A stretch of 64,000 nt of DNA from Cristatella mucedo (GCA_009760855.2 WPIO01000051.1:2657501-2721500); one strand, 5' to 3'. Counted from the stretch's first letter, positions 24,271-34,316 are shown. The notes: generated by a model not told the origin, from the sequence alone. Made by a program: numbers and translations.

Positions 24271-24770
24271 AGCCACCCCCGGCTTTTCTTATAGAGGCAA
24301 CCGGTCTGAGCGCTGGCTTGTGGGACGAAGTGACCTCTAACCGCCGGCTGAGGATGACTGTGCTGTCAGTGCCTCGAAGGGGCACGAATAAATCTGACAC
24401 AGGTCCCCTTATCGAAAGTGTGCAGCTTTCTTGGAAAAACGTCGGACCGCCATTATCAGGTGCAGCTTTCCGATCATGTGCCGAGATGGGTGAACATTAG
24501 GCCAAGGTGGCCTAATGTTCAGTTGTGGAGCACACAGCCTCACTTTCGGTGTTCCCACAAACTCAACAACCGGGCAAGCTCTCCGAGTTAGTCTACCTGT
24601 GCAAATTGTGCACACGCTTGACTGAAAAAGTAAATCAACCCCGGACGAAGAGGCCTGCACTCATGCAGGTGCGTTCTTAGAGACGTTCGCGGCTGCTACG
24701 GACTGTCTAATGCATATCGCCACCGCGAGTAGAGTGACACGCTTACAAGACATGGTTACTAATAATAATA
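24271..24770. other. Possible LINE A 5' region, otherwise unassigned
   Basis: Short minus-strand frames (24400-24173, 24660-24409) abut the endonuclease and may be 5' UTR. A 13-base perfect inverted repeat (GAACATTAGGCCA / TGGCCTAATGTTC) with a 3-base spacer lies near 24493-24521. Confidence 0.35.
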
Positions 24771-24875
24771 ATAAGAAGAAGAAGAAGAACACACTTGATA
24801 AAGCGCCCTCAGAGAAGTCGACCTCTTTCTAGACGATTGACATTTGGCAGCAAAGTGGTTCAACAAACACGTGGT
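24771..24875 (-). mobile_element. LINE A 3' tail fragment
   Basis: AATAATAATAATAAGAAG tail followed by ACTTGATAAAGCGCCCTCAG and the rest of the 3' hairpin, on the minus strand. Only the extreme 3' end is kept. Confidence 0.7.
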
Positions 24876-24965
24876 TCAGTGAATCCTCTCAGAAATTCAG
24901 CGATCGGAAGTTCGAGACGTGGAACTGCAGTACGCTCCGCGAGGGCGCACGAAGGGGGCCAGGAG

Positions 24966-24970
24966 CAGGG
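24966..24970. repeat. Polinton target-site duplication, left (CAGGG)
   Basis: CAGGG directly abuts the left terminal repeat and is repeated at 45483-45487 beyond the right one. Five bases is within the range of retroviral-type integrases; Polintons usually show six. Confidence 0.85.
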
Positions 24971-25092
24971 TGTTGTAAGAAAAGTACCCTTTTAGGACAT
25001 TTCCCTTTTCAATCCTCCTCATGCTAACTATCGTTCGCATTTCGAAGTCTTGAAATGTAAAATGTCCCAAAAGTTTACTTTTCCTCCAACAT
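24971..25092 (+). repeat. Polinton left terminal inverted repeat
   Basis: It begins TGTTGTAAGAAAAGTACCCT and matches the reverse complement of 45361-45482 over 122 bases with two mismatches that I can see (in the ATGCTAACT and GAAATGTAAA blocks). Weak similarity continues some 15 bases inward. TG...CA ends suit a retroviral-type integrase. Confidence 0.95.
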
Positions 25093-25146
25093 TACTTTTG
25101 TCCTATTTATTTTTTCAATTAAATAAAATTTATTTTCTTAATATAG

Positions 25147-28100
25147 ATGTATCGAAAAAAGTCCTCAAAAGGGAAACTCGTTTCATACCGAGTCAAGAAG
25201 ACTAATGAATATTGATGACATAACTCCAAGTAAAAGTATTGCTTCTAGACTTCATAAGTTTAAATTAGATTTTATTGGAGCAAGTGGAAAACATGAAAGA
25301 TATGTTCTTAAAGGAAGAGATTATTCAGCTACTGAAATTGATGATTTCTTTAATAGTATAATACCAAGTTATAACAATGTATTAAAAGAAGTAACAACTA
25401 GATTCTCTTCATTTAAATTACAAACAAAAATATCAGTCCATTCATATCACGATGATACTGACACGCATTCTCATAATCTTGTAACTGGTTCTAAGTTAGT
25501 TGCAGTTGTTAAAAGATCTGATTATACTAATATTATTAAAGACCAATTAAAATCTTTAAAAGAATCAATAGACAAAATTATTGACAAGAATCCGGGTTCT
25601 GGTTGGAGATTGATTGGTGTAAAACGTCTTGAGATTAATGTTAGTGAATATATTATTAGAGCAGGTTCATCTTATTTACCATTACCAACTGGTTTAGCAA
25701 AGAAGCGTTGTTGTATTAATATAAAGAATGAAGATAAATATTGTGCTTTATGGTGTGTATTAAGATTCCTAAATCCTGTAAGTTTTCATCCAGAGAGATA
25801 CATTGATTTTATTAAAATATTAAAAGCTAATTATCAAGAATTAAATGAACCTCTTTCACAACTTGAATGGCCACTCAAAGTAATTGATATTAAAAAACTA
25901 GGTAAACTATTTAATGTTAGTATAAATATTTATGAATATAATGACAAATCAGGTGTATATCCTCTAAGGATTGTATCAAGAAAATTAGAGATTCAAGATA
26001 GACATATTAATCTTTTATTGATAACTAAATCTGAAAAAAGTCATTACGTATTGATAAAGAATTTTAGTGGATTATGTAGAACAGCTAATAAAGGAGGATC
26101 AGTATTTTATTGTCACAGCTGTATGGATAAACTATTTTCAGATAAAGATTTTCAGAATCATTTAGTTTTATGTAAAGGTCTTAATTCTAGTTACTCAAAT
26201 TTAAAAATGCTTGGTATTGTTGTGAATAGGAAAACAGGACGAACAAAAGATACTACACTTTTAAATTTTAGTGACCATGAAAAACTTATTAAGTCTCCAT
26301 ACGTTTGTTATGGAGATTTTGAGAGTTTGAATGTAAAGACATGTGATGTTTGCTATGAAAGTATAGTATCTAACAATATTAATCCAACTTACTGTAATAG
26401 TAAATTAACAACAGGTAAATGAAGTGATATATTTACTAATATGTTAAAAGTCCCATGTGGCTCATGTGCAATTATTCTTGATATTAATGGAAAAGTATTA
26501 ATAGATAATGATATAAATGGAGGAAAGCCTTGTATATTTTTAAATAGAAGTAATGATTGTGTTGAGTTGCTTTTGGAATTTATAATGAATGTTTCAAATG
26601 AGTTGAAAGATAAGTTACTAGAGCACACTACAGTACCTATTATTTTTTATTCTGATGCTCGTAAACAATTTAATGATTCCACTAATTCTTGGATATGTAA
26701 TGAAACATTTGTTGCTGAAGAAAAAGTAAATATAAAAGCAAGAGATCACTGTCATTTTACTGGTAAATTTAGAGGAGCAGCACACAAACTTTGTAACTCA
26801 CTTGTTAGATTTAAAAAAGTAGTTGGAAACTTCCTATCTTTATTCACAATTTGAAAGGATATGATTCTCATTTGATTGTGAAAGGAATGTCAACATTTAG
26901 TCTTAATTGTAAGCCTGTTGCACATAATATGGAGAATTATATGTTAATGTCATTTGAGAATTTTGAGTTTAAAGATTCTATTAATTTTATGATTGGTGGT
27001 TTAAGTGATATTGTTACTTCATTAAAGAAAGCAAATTCAAACTTTGATGTTACAATTGATGTCTTTAAAAGATTATATCCAGATATTGATGTTAAGGTTC
27101 TTAAAGATGTTATAACAAGAAAAGGTATTTATCCATATGAGTACTTGGATTCTTTTGATAAATTCAATGAGACTAAGATTCCAGATATTACATCATTCAA
27201 TAGTAAACTTACTTTTGATAAAGGTATTAGTACTGAAGACTATGAACATGCACTAAATGCATTTAAAATTTTTAGCATGAAAGATTTAGGAGATTATCAT
27301 GATACTTATCTATATGCAGACGTTGCACTTTCTGCTGATTGTTATGAAGCATACAGAAATAGTTTTATTGAATTGTTTAAACTAGATCCTGCTCACTATC
27401 TATCTGCACCACACTATGCATGGTCTTGTACTTTGTTTTATACAAAATGTACTATAAATTTATTAAGTAAAAAGGAAGGAGACTTACAACTATATCAAAA
27501 GTTTAAGGAATCAATAAGAGGAGGAGTCTGTCAAGTCAGTAGAAGGCTTTGTAAAGCTAGTAGTACTAATCATATTATGTACTGGGATGCAACAAGTTTA
27601 TATCCAACAGTTATGATGTGGTGCTTACCTATTACAGAACCTATTGAAGATGATTTAAGTAATTGGCCTCTTGAAAAAATAATGTCACTACCTGAAGATG
27701 GTAAAACAGCAATATTTGTCTTATGTGATTTAGAGTATCCAAAAGAACTACATGATTTACATAATGATTATCCACTTTGTCCCGAAAGTAGAGTTGTTGA
27801 TAATTCTGAGTTTTCAAGATACTAACAAAAGTTTTCATCAGGTCCAAGCACTGTACCAAAATTGATTTGTAATTTTAATAATAAAACTAATTATCTAACA
27901 CATTATAGATACTTTCAATTTGTTGTTAGTAAAGGTTTAATTCCAACTAAAATACATAAAGTATATAAATTTAATCAAGAACCTTGGGCAAAGCCATTCA
28001 TTGATATATGTGCAGAGAAAAAGATTGAGTTTGATCGTAAGAAAGATGAATTTAAAAGAAATCTATACAAAGGTTTTATGTGTCAAATCTTTGGAAAGAC

Positions 28101-28917
28101 GTGTGAAAACGTAGAAAACAGAACGTGTGTTAGATTAGTAAATACAGGAACAGATAAGAATGATTCATTGTATAATAAATTAATGAGAGATCCTAGACTT
28201 AAAGAAATTAGATGCTTTGATAAAACTTTAGTTGGTTTTGAACATTCAAGAAAGACTACACTTCTATACAAACCAATGTTCATAGGAGTTGCAATTCTTG
28301 ATTTATCAAAATTACATATGCAAAGATTTTACTATGACACATTGAAACTTAAGTTTAATGATAGATTAAGTTTATTATACACGGATACTGATTCATTAGT
28401 TGTTGATATTAAAAGTGAAAACTTTGAGAAAGAAATGGATGATATTAAAGGTTGGTTTCATAGTGACAAGTTTGGTAAATTCAAGGATGAGATGAAAGGT
28501 AAAATAATTGATGAGTTTATTGCATTAAGACCAAAATTATATTCTTTTGCTTCAAAGAAACCACTTATGAAAGCAAAGGGTGTTCCAAAAGAATTAATTA
28601 AGAATTCAAAGATAACACACAATGAATACGTTCAATGTCTAATTACTGCTTATGCTGATAATCTTGATACTAAAGAGTTTGATGAAACACTTTATAGAGA
28701 TTTTTATCGAATGACACAAAGTAAACATAATATTATTACAAAGAAACTTAAGAAAAGAGCACTATCAGCATTTGAATCAAAACGTTACTGGTTAGACTGT
28801 GGTTGTTGTAGTTATGCATACGGTCATTACAAGATAGCAGAAGCATTAAACAATGGTACTAATCCAGGCCACTGTAAAACTTGTAATATTAGTATAGATG
28901 CCGAAAAGAAAGATTGA
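25147..28917 (+). pseudogene. Protein-primed family B DNA polymerase (Polinton PolB), broken
   Basis: Replicates the element by protein priming. The gene is open in pieces: 25205-26422, 26441-26854, 26851-27825 and 27862-28917. The N-terminal part has a conserved cysteine region (CCINIKNEDKYCALWCVL) and a later HYVLI, the Cys/His pattern of the OTU-like cysteine-protease extension seen on animal Polinton polymerases. Exo I is YGDFESLN (about 26310), Exo II KGYDSHL (26860) and Exo III YLYADVALSAD (27310). Between Exo I and II lies RDHCHFTGKFRGAAH, like recombination endonuclease VII. Polymerase motif A is WDATSLYPTVM (27585) and motif C YTDTDSLVVD (28380). Breaks: TGA at 26420, frameshift near 26838, TAA at 27823. 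A TATAG-ATG start at 25147 opens a short frame ending at 25215, so the true start may be there with one more frameshift. Confidence 0.92.
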
Positions 28918-29026
28918 AAATACTAAACCATTACCAGTAAATAGAGTTAGATTTTCGGATAAAAAGAAAAAGCAAGATGATAAAAAACTAGTTGATATAC
29001 AAGAAGAAGTAGAGTTATACGAGTAA
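28898..29026 (+). CDS. Small basic/acidic protein overlapping the PolB 3' end
   Basis: A 42-codon frame starts at an ATG directly after AGTATAG, the motif that precedes most genes of this element, and overlaps the last 20 bases of PolB in another frame. The product is lysine-rich in the middle (RFSDKKKKQDDKK) and acidic at the end (QEEVELYE). No family recognised. The start motif and its position between two genes are the only support. Confidence 0.5.
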   Translation: MPKRKIENTKPLPVNRVRFSDKKKKQDDKKLVDIQEEVELYE

Positions 29027-29074
29027 ATGGAGAAATTAAACATGAATTAACAAAATTATTTTTACTATTATAGA

Positions 29075-29353
29075 ATGGATCCCAAAGAAATCGATATTAC
29101 CAGTTCTAATAGTGAGTCAGAGTATTCAGATGATTCAATCGATGACCCTGATTATCAAATGGAAACAGAATCTGAATCTGAGTCTTACGAGTCTGAAGTT
29201 TCATCTTACATTGAAACAGATTCTGAATTAGAAGAGGGTGAAGATCTAGAAGAACTTCTATTTGGTAAAAAAGATCTCACTGAAGAAGAATCTAAAACAT
29301 ATGAAGAATTTCTTGAAGGATTGGTAGATAGCTCAGAAGGCGAAGAGATTTAA
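29075..29353 (+). CDS. Small highly acidic protein, unknown function
   Basis: 92 codons, preceded by ATTATAGA-ATG. It is rich in Ser, Glu and Asp with repeated ESESES/SEYSDDS-type stretches, and has essentially no hydrophobic core, so it is probably disordered. It is first in a run of four small plus-strand genes between PolB and the fibre-like region. I do not recognise a family; acidic low-complexity proteins can be histone-binding or transcription-linked, but nothing here shows that. Confidence 0.7.
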   Translation: MDPKEIDITSSNSESEYSDDSIDDPDYQMETESESESYESEVSSYIETDSELEEGEDLEELLFGKKDLTEEESKTYEEFLEGLVDSSEGEEI

Positions 29354-29390
29354 TTTCGATTAAATGAAATTTTATTTTCATATATAGAAA

Positions 29391-29666
29391 ATGGATGTCT
29401 CAAAAATTTTGAGTTGTGAACAATCTAGAGAAATGGCAGTAAAAATCTGTCTTCAAAAACTTAAAGGTCAAGATCAACGTATAGTTAAACATTCACTAGA
29501 CAAACTCATTCCAGATATTGATAGTTCTTATATTAGTATTCTTATAGATATATGTGATACATGTGATAAACTAATGGAGAGTCGTAGTAAGATAAATGAG
29601 ATGCTCGAGGAAGCAAATAAAAATTCTAAAACACCAAAAACAAAACAAGGAGTAGTGATTAATTAA
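29391..29666 (+). CDS. Small helical protein, paralogue 1 of a tandem trio
   Basis: 91 codons starting after ATATATAGAAA. It shares with the next two products the order SKILSCEQ / MAVKIC / LIDICDTCDKLMESRSKI, aligned with YE.V..YA.S(I/V)C and LIKMCDL.D. It is the most diverged of the three and has a longer Lys/Asn-rich tail. Predicted mostly helical. Function unknown. Confidence 0.75.
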   Translation: MDVSKILSCEQSREMAVKICLQKLKGQDQRIVKHSLDKLIPDIDSSYISILIDICDTCDKLMESRSKINEMLEEANKNSKTPKTKQGVVIN

Positions 29667-29688
29667 TTTTATAAGTAATATATAGAAA

Positions 29689-29922
29689 ATGAAAGATGAA
29701 TTTGCAAGAATTCCAAGTTATGAAGATGTTGAAATGTATGCGCGTAGTATTTGTATAGCAATGTTTAAGTTTGATAAAGATAGAAATTTTCATTATTATA
29801 TTTATAAACTACCTGATTCAATTATTACAGAATTAATAAAAATGTGTGATCTTTATGATAAAATACGAGAGTACAATTATTCAATAGAAACTATCTATAA
29901 AGGTATTTTTAGTAAAATTTGA
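29689..29922 (+). CDS. Small helical protein, paralogue 2 of a tandem trio
   Basis: 77 codons, start after AATATATAGAAA and only 22 bases downstream of the previous stop. RIPSYEDVEMYARSICIAMF and LPDSIITELIKMCDLYDKI align well with paralogue 3 over nearly the full length. The invariant Cys, Tyr and MCDL residues suggest a conserved fold. Function unknown; intact although neighbouring core genes are broken. Confidence 0.78.
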   Translation: MKDEFARIPSYEDVEMYARSICIAMFKFDKDRNFHYYIYKLPDSIITELIKMCDLYDKIREYNYSIETIYKGIFSKI

Positions 29923-29947
29923 TTTTTTTTTCAATATTATATAGAAA

Positions 29948-30175
29948 ATGGATATTGCAAGGATTCTATGTTATGAGCATGTTAAAATTTATGCATATAG
30001 TGTTTGCGCTAAAAATTTTAGAATTACTGAAAATGATAAAAAAAACTTATATTCTTATATTGCTAGGCTACCTGATGCATCTATTAAAGGTCTAATTAAA
30101 ATGTGTGATCTTCATGATGAAATAGATGAATGTGAAAGTGAGATATCTCATATTTTTAGCAGTATTTCTTACTAA
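29948..30175 (+). CDS. Small helical protein, paralogue 3 of a tandem trio
   Basis: 75 codons, start after TTATATAGAAA. ARILCYEHVKIYAYSVCAKN and LPDASIKGLIKMCDLHDEI correspond to the same blocks in paralogue 2. Tandem duplication with independent promoters-like motifs is evident from the spacing (25 bases from the previous stop). Confidence 0.78.
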   Translation: MDIARILCYEHVKIYAYSVCAKNFRITENDKKNLYSYIARLPDASIKGLIKMCDLHDEIDECESEISHIFSSISY

Positions 30176-30229
30176 TCTTTATTTAATCTGTGTGCATGTA
30201 TTTTATTTTTTACTATTATTATATAGGAA

Positions 30230-30708
30230 ATTGAAGCCGTTACTGATCCAATGTTAGCAACTTCTGAAATGGCACTTAAATCTTACGTTGATTATCTTGT
30301 TAGGTCAAGAATGACAGCATATGATGAACAACAACTCAGTTCTGATATTTCACGTCATGACTGATACATCTATTAAGAAATTCTATCTTGATGAAGTAGA
30401 TGCTGAAGCACAAAAGATAATTACTGCAGGTCAAACTGAAGTTCTATCAGGTCTTGAGGAAAGAGTTAGATCTAAAGTTGATGCTCTTTGAGATAATCCT
30501 AGTGAGATTTCTGATTATACGACTTGGATTGCATCACAACTTCCATCGATGTCTACAGGCATATCTGGAGTATCTGGTGTTAAACCTGATATCACTGGAA
30601 TTGTTAAAGACGAATGTTATGCAGTTCTACCAAGTATTACTGATGGTAAGAGTGCAAAACAAGGCCGCTGAGGCAGCACTAGCTCAACCCGATCCAAGTG
30701 TAGTTTAA
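30230..30708 (+). pseudogene. Broken gene, unknown; fibre-like N-terminal motif
   Basis: Downstream of ATATAGGAA the expected start codon is ATT (30230). The frame then reads through LATSEMALKSYVDYLVRSRM, which recalls the DVATKSYVD motif of the fibre-like genes in this element. It then shifts near 30355, has a TGA at 30488 and shifts again near 30650 before ending at 30708. The remaining text (EISDYTTWIASQLPSMSTG) is not recognised. Start loss plus several breaks mark it as decayed. Confidence 0.55.
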
Positions 30709-30744
30709 TTAAATTAAATAAAATATAAAAACAATATATAGAAG

Positions 30745-31135
30745 ATGAACATTGAGACAAGAAGTAAAGACTGTCTTAAAGAAGCACAAGGACAACAACA
30801 TTCAAACTTTAAAATCTGTTCTTATCCAATGGGTAGAATTGAAGACATCAGATCGACTTTGTTAGATGCTGTAAAACTAGTATTAGAATATAAAGCACTT
30901 AGAATTAACCAATCTGAACCAGAAACAGCAAATATATTTGTTAAAGTTAGAGATGGTTCAATCTTTGAAGAGTTCCCTAAAGACTTAAAAATAGAAAAAA
31001 TAAATAGTATGAGGTCTGAAGCTTACTCTAAAAAAAATAGAACTAACTAAACAAATGATAAAAGAGAAAGAAGAAGGAAAGAGTTTTGATGAACCTGAAG
31101 AATTGATTAAAGAGGTATTATACTGGAAGATATAA
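30745..31135 (+). CDS. Unknown protein with C-terminal frameshift
   Basis: Start after AATATATAGAAG. The frame is open to 31050 (101 codons), but an A8 run near 31029 separates it from another frame that stays open to a TAA at 31133. That frame is rich in Glu and Lys and looks like a continuous helical tail. The 3' end overlaps the end of the convergent gene (31107). No family recognised. Confidence 0.6.
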
Positions 31136-32356
31136 GAGGAGCATCTGGAGATATAAAAGGTAAAAACGTATCGTCATTTTCATAAAAATCTTTTTCAAAT
31201 ATGTCTAAAAACTTGTAAGGTAAAATATGACGACGAATAAATTCATAAACTTCATCCTCAGAATCTACTGTTTTAGTTGAAACCCATGATGCAAGTTTAA
31301 GACGATCATCATAACTAGCAAGGTCAAAAGATAAAGATTCTGAAAAATTTACACCATTTACTAGTAAAATTTCAATATAATCCAAATCAGTTGGGTTTGA
31401 AATTATACCAAATTTCAAAAAAGGATGAACAAGATTAAATGAAATTGTCTTTGATAAATGTTTATCAAATACATAAAAATCAATTATAGAATCACTTAAC
31501 AATAAAATATCATTTTTCTCAAAACCATAATGTTTAATACCAATTAAACTAGATAAATAAAGATTTTGAGAATAAAGTTTGTGATTATATTTTTAAAATG
31601 TAATATCACCATTTATTTTTTCTATATTCATAGAAATACCAACTACAGCAAGTTTGTAATTTACTCTTGTTCTATTATCATTTTTTAATAAAAATGATCT
31701 ATTGACATATTCTCTACTGTAAACTTTATATTTAATATTATCATCAATAAAAATAACATTCCCAACATCTGCATTTTCAATATCTTTTATTTTCATTTCT
31801 ATTCTTGAGTAAACTGGTTTTTTTATGTTAATATCTGATAGCTTTACTAAAACTTGTTGACCATTAGTAGAAGAAGAATAAGACTGTGTTAGTGTTCCAA
31901 TATTGCTTATACTATTTGCAGTTAAATTACCCCAATATCCAATAAAACCAACATTATTAATAAATGTTCTAACAAATGGTAATCTTCCACATTTCAAATA
32001 GAAATGATACATGTACTTATTAGCAATTACATCAGTTGGAGAATAATTATTAAAATTTGCTTCTCTTCTAAGCATTATTAGTCTTTCAACACTTACATTT
32101 CCATTTACTGTTTCATCTTGTTTATACTTTCCTGTTTTTGTATCAGCATATTGTGTTGTAGCAATATCTCTTCCATTGACATGATCTGATATCCTTACAT
32201 ATTTGTTTGAGTTTGCAGATAAATTACCAGTTATATATTGATCAGAATCTTTCCTTAGATAATTATTATCAGCAAATGCTTTATTAACTGTAACGTATCA
32301 ACAATTTCTCCAACATTAATTATTCTGTTTGAATCAAAGTTCAACGTCCCATCCAT
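31107..32356 (-). pseudogene. Phage-tail-fibre-like protein, broken
   Basis: Frames at 32075-31593 and 31502-31107 lie in the same phase, separated by one TAA (31593-31595). Upstream, the phase stays open to about 32297, where a frameshift leads to a likely ATG at 32356. The N-terminal part has NFDSNRIINV, DQYITGNLSAN and DIATTQYADTKTG, matching the NANGNRIINL / DVATKSYADSK layout of the second fibre-like gene at 41347. Such units are typical of trimeric phage tail fibres. The C-terminal 130 codons are beta-rich and unrelated to the other gene. Likely role: attachment spike of the virion (inference). Confidence 0.65.
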
Positions 32357-33009
32357 TTGTAAGTCAATTGAATATTTCTCTTATACAATTGAAACAAAAT
32401 AGAAGACAAGGTTTTGGATTAGTAGATATTATAAATAAATTATCTGGAGGTAGGGAATTTCATTTGAAACTTCCTAAAGGTGTTCAATCTGAAAATGTTC
32501 CAGGCGGCAGTTTCAATGATACTGGGAAATATTCATATGTTGGGCCAGGTACACAGTTCAAAAAAAGAATGAAACAGGGTTACACTAGAATTAATGATTT
32601 GGATGCTAGGGCTTTAATCCACGACCATGATTATAATGAGACAAGTAATTTACCGGAACCAAAAACAACTGAAATAAGAAATGTATCAGATCTTGTTCTT
32701 GCTGAGAGTGCTGCAAGAATAGCATTAGATCCCAAACAAGCTGCTTACGTTAGAGTAGATGCTAAGACAGTTGCTGCTATTATTAGTGCCAAGGCGAAGT
32801 TGGGTCATGGGATTGGTGGTTCTATCCTTGATAGTAAATTCGCAATGGACTTCTTAAAAGATAAAGTATCAAACCCAAAAAGTATAAGTAAAATAACTAA
32901 TTATGCTAAAACTTTAGTTGATCAAATGTTATCTATAAGTAAAAAAAGATCTAGAACTAATGTTTTGTTTTATGTTTATCTAATTTTTATAAGTGTTTAT
33001 AGTATCTAA
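32329..33009 (+). CDS. Parvovirus-type phospholipase A2 domain protein
   Basis: The product contains SYVGPGTQF (calcium-loop YxGxG) followed by DLDARALIHDHDYNE, the HD..Y catalytic helix of secreted and parvoviral VP1u-type PLA2. In viruses this domain is carried in the virion and acts on endosomal membranes during entry. The C-terminus ends in a basic SKKRSR patch and a hydrophobic 18-residue segment that could be a membrane anchor. The listed ATG lies inside the divergent fibre-like gene, so the true start is probably nearer 32390; no intact TATAG-ATG is present there. The stop overlaps that of the convergent gene (33006). Confidence 0.8.
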   Translation: MNQSSTSHPFVSQLNISLIQLKQNRRQGFGLVDIINKLSGGREFHLKLPKGVQSENVPGGSFNDTGKYSYVGPGTQFKKRMKQGYTRINDLDARALIHDHDYNETSNLPEPKTTEIRNVSDLVLAESAARIALDPKQAAYVRVDAKTVAAIISAKAKLGHGIGGSILDSKFAMDFLKDKVSNPKSISKITNYAKTLVDQMLSISKKRSRTNVLFYVYLIFISVYSI

Positions 33010-33493
33010 TAATCGGAAGGATTGAATTTATCCTGTCCTTTTTTATCTATATTATAAACTTTAACTTGATCAATCTTCAATCTAAAATTAAGTCTTTCTT
33101 CAAAATTATAAACTTCTTTAGTAATATATGATCCATCTAGAATTCCAGTAATAGCAAAGTCATTTTCAAACTTTTGAATTATCTCAGCAACACTAGTAAA
33201 TTTAATTTGTTTGTTCTTTTGATCAAAGAAAATACTTGGTTTATTTCCAAATGAAATTCTAATACCAATAGTTGAACGTAGAAAACTTCACTGTATTCAA
33301 GTTTCACACTTGCTCTATTATGAATATCTTCAAGTACAGGTTTCATATCTTCTGTAATATACATCCATGCATTGAAGTAAGGCTTAGAATATTTACTAGT
33401 TTTCTCTTCAATGTGAATACGTGCTTGTTTTCCTTTAGGAATTACGGCTGTAGCATTTTCGAGTACAACGAGTTTTGTATTCTCCGTTTCCAT
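33006..33493 (-). pseudogene. Unknown Polinton protein, one frameshift
   Basis: Starts at an ATG after TTGTATAGAA. The first frame (METENTKLVVLENATAVIPK, YSKPYFNAWMYITEDMKPVL) is open to 33179. Near 33285 the coding sense moves to another frame that stays open to TAG at 33008-33006. The second half is rich in FDQKNKQIKFTSVAEIIQKF-like alternating helices and strands. Length would be about 160 residues. Not recognised. It follows the protease gene on the same strand. Confidence 0.65.
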
Positions 33494-33522
33494 TTCTATA
33501 CAAGGGAAAGAAAATGTTTAAA

Positions 33523-33871
33523 TTAAATTAATAATTCCATTGTTGATCCAAAATCCGATGCTTGCATCAATTTTAAGAAGATTAGACACCTTCCACAATC
33601 TGTTTGATTGTATTCTTGTAACTTAAACGTCTGAAATGTTGGTATAACACCAAAATATTTTATTACTTCTGGCATTGGTGGTGCACCGAAAGAATCAAAG
33701 TAAAAACATTTGTTTCCTTCTTTTTTTAAGTGCTACCCAATGATATATTGCTTTTTGTGAATCACCAGTATTACAAATAAGACATTCATTTCTTAATGGT
33801 TTTGTTAGTTCATCTCTTGCAAATACACCTCAAAAAAATTGTATATCTAATTATTTTATATAATTATTTAT
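33523..33871 (-). pseudogene. Adenain-like cysteine maturation protease, broken
   Basis: Cleaves virion precursors in adenoviruses and Polintons. Read on the minus strand: GVFARDEL, then YHWVAL (catalytic His, about 33738), CFYFDSFGAPP (acidic residue, about 33700), then LQEYNQTDCGRCL (oxyanion Gln and nucleophile Cys, about 33600). That order and the spacing are those of adenain. Breaks: the start codon after GATATAGAA is ATA (33871-33869), in-frame TAA and TGA follow within 45 bases, and a one-base frameshift lies in the A7 run near 33724. It ends at TAA 33523, 30 bases before the next gene's start. Confidence 0.85.
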
Positions 33872-33878
33872 TTCTATA

Positions 33879-34316
33879 TCAGTCAAAGGTGATGATTTTA
33901 CATTTTTTTAATTGTTCAATAGTCTTTTTTAGCTCTTCAATTATTTGTTCTTTATCAGCACATCCACCAACTCCAGAGCCACTATATCTTTCTTTACTAC
34001 CTGAGAATTTTTTACTAAGTGTATTTGATATTGCAGCAAATAAAGCAGGAGTTGGAACAGATGATCCAGATTTGTTTTGTATTCTTCCAGAACCAGATTT
34101 GTTTTGTATTCTTCCAGATCCAGATTTGTTTTGTATTCTTCCAGAACCAACTGTCGTTGAATCAGATCTCAACTTAACAAACTTTGACTTCTTACTATCA
34201 CAAATAGTACAAATACCTTTAAGCATTCCTCTCATTCCTTTCGTACTATCGACTTCTACATATTCTTCATGTATAGTATCAGTTTGTTTTTTACACTTCA
34301 AACAATATATTTCCAT
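33879..34316 (-). CDS. Zinc-ribbon protein with tandem repeats
   Basis: 145 codons. An N-terminal CLKCKKQT...CTICDSKKSKFV pair gives a four-cysteine zinc ribbon of the DUF5679 type common in Polintons and large DNA viruses. The middle holds three copies of a 9-residue unit (GSGRIQNKS), encoded by 27-bp tandem repeats at about 34066-34150. The C-terminus (CADKEQIIEELKKTIEQLKK) is a short coiled coil. It diverges from the ATPase gene with only 19 bases between start codons. Confidence 0.78.
   Translation of the reverse strand: MEIYCLKCKKQTDTIHEEYVEVDSTKGMRGMLKGICTICDSKKSKFVKLRSDSTTVGSGRIQNKSGSGRIQNKSGSGRIQNKSGSSVPTPALFAAISNTLSKKFSGSKERYSGSGVGGCADKEQIIEELKKTIEQLKKCKIITFD
34066..34150. repeat. 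27-bp tandem repeat, about three copies
   Basis: Unit CCAGATTTGTTTTGTATTCT plus TCCAGAA, in frame inside the zinc-ribbon gene. Copies differ by single bases. Confidence 0.9.
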
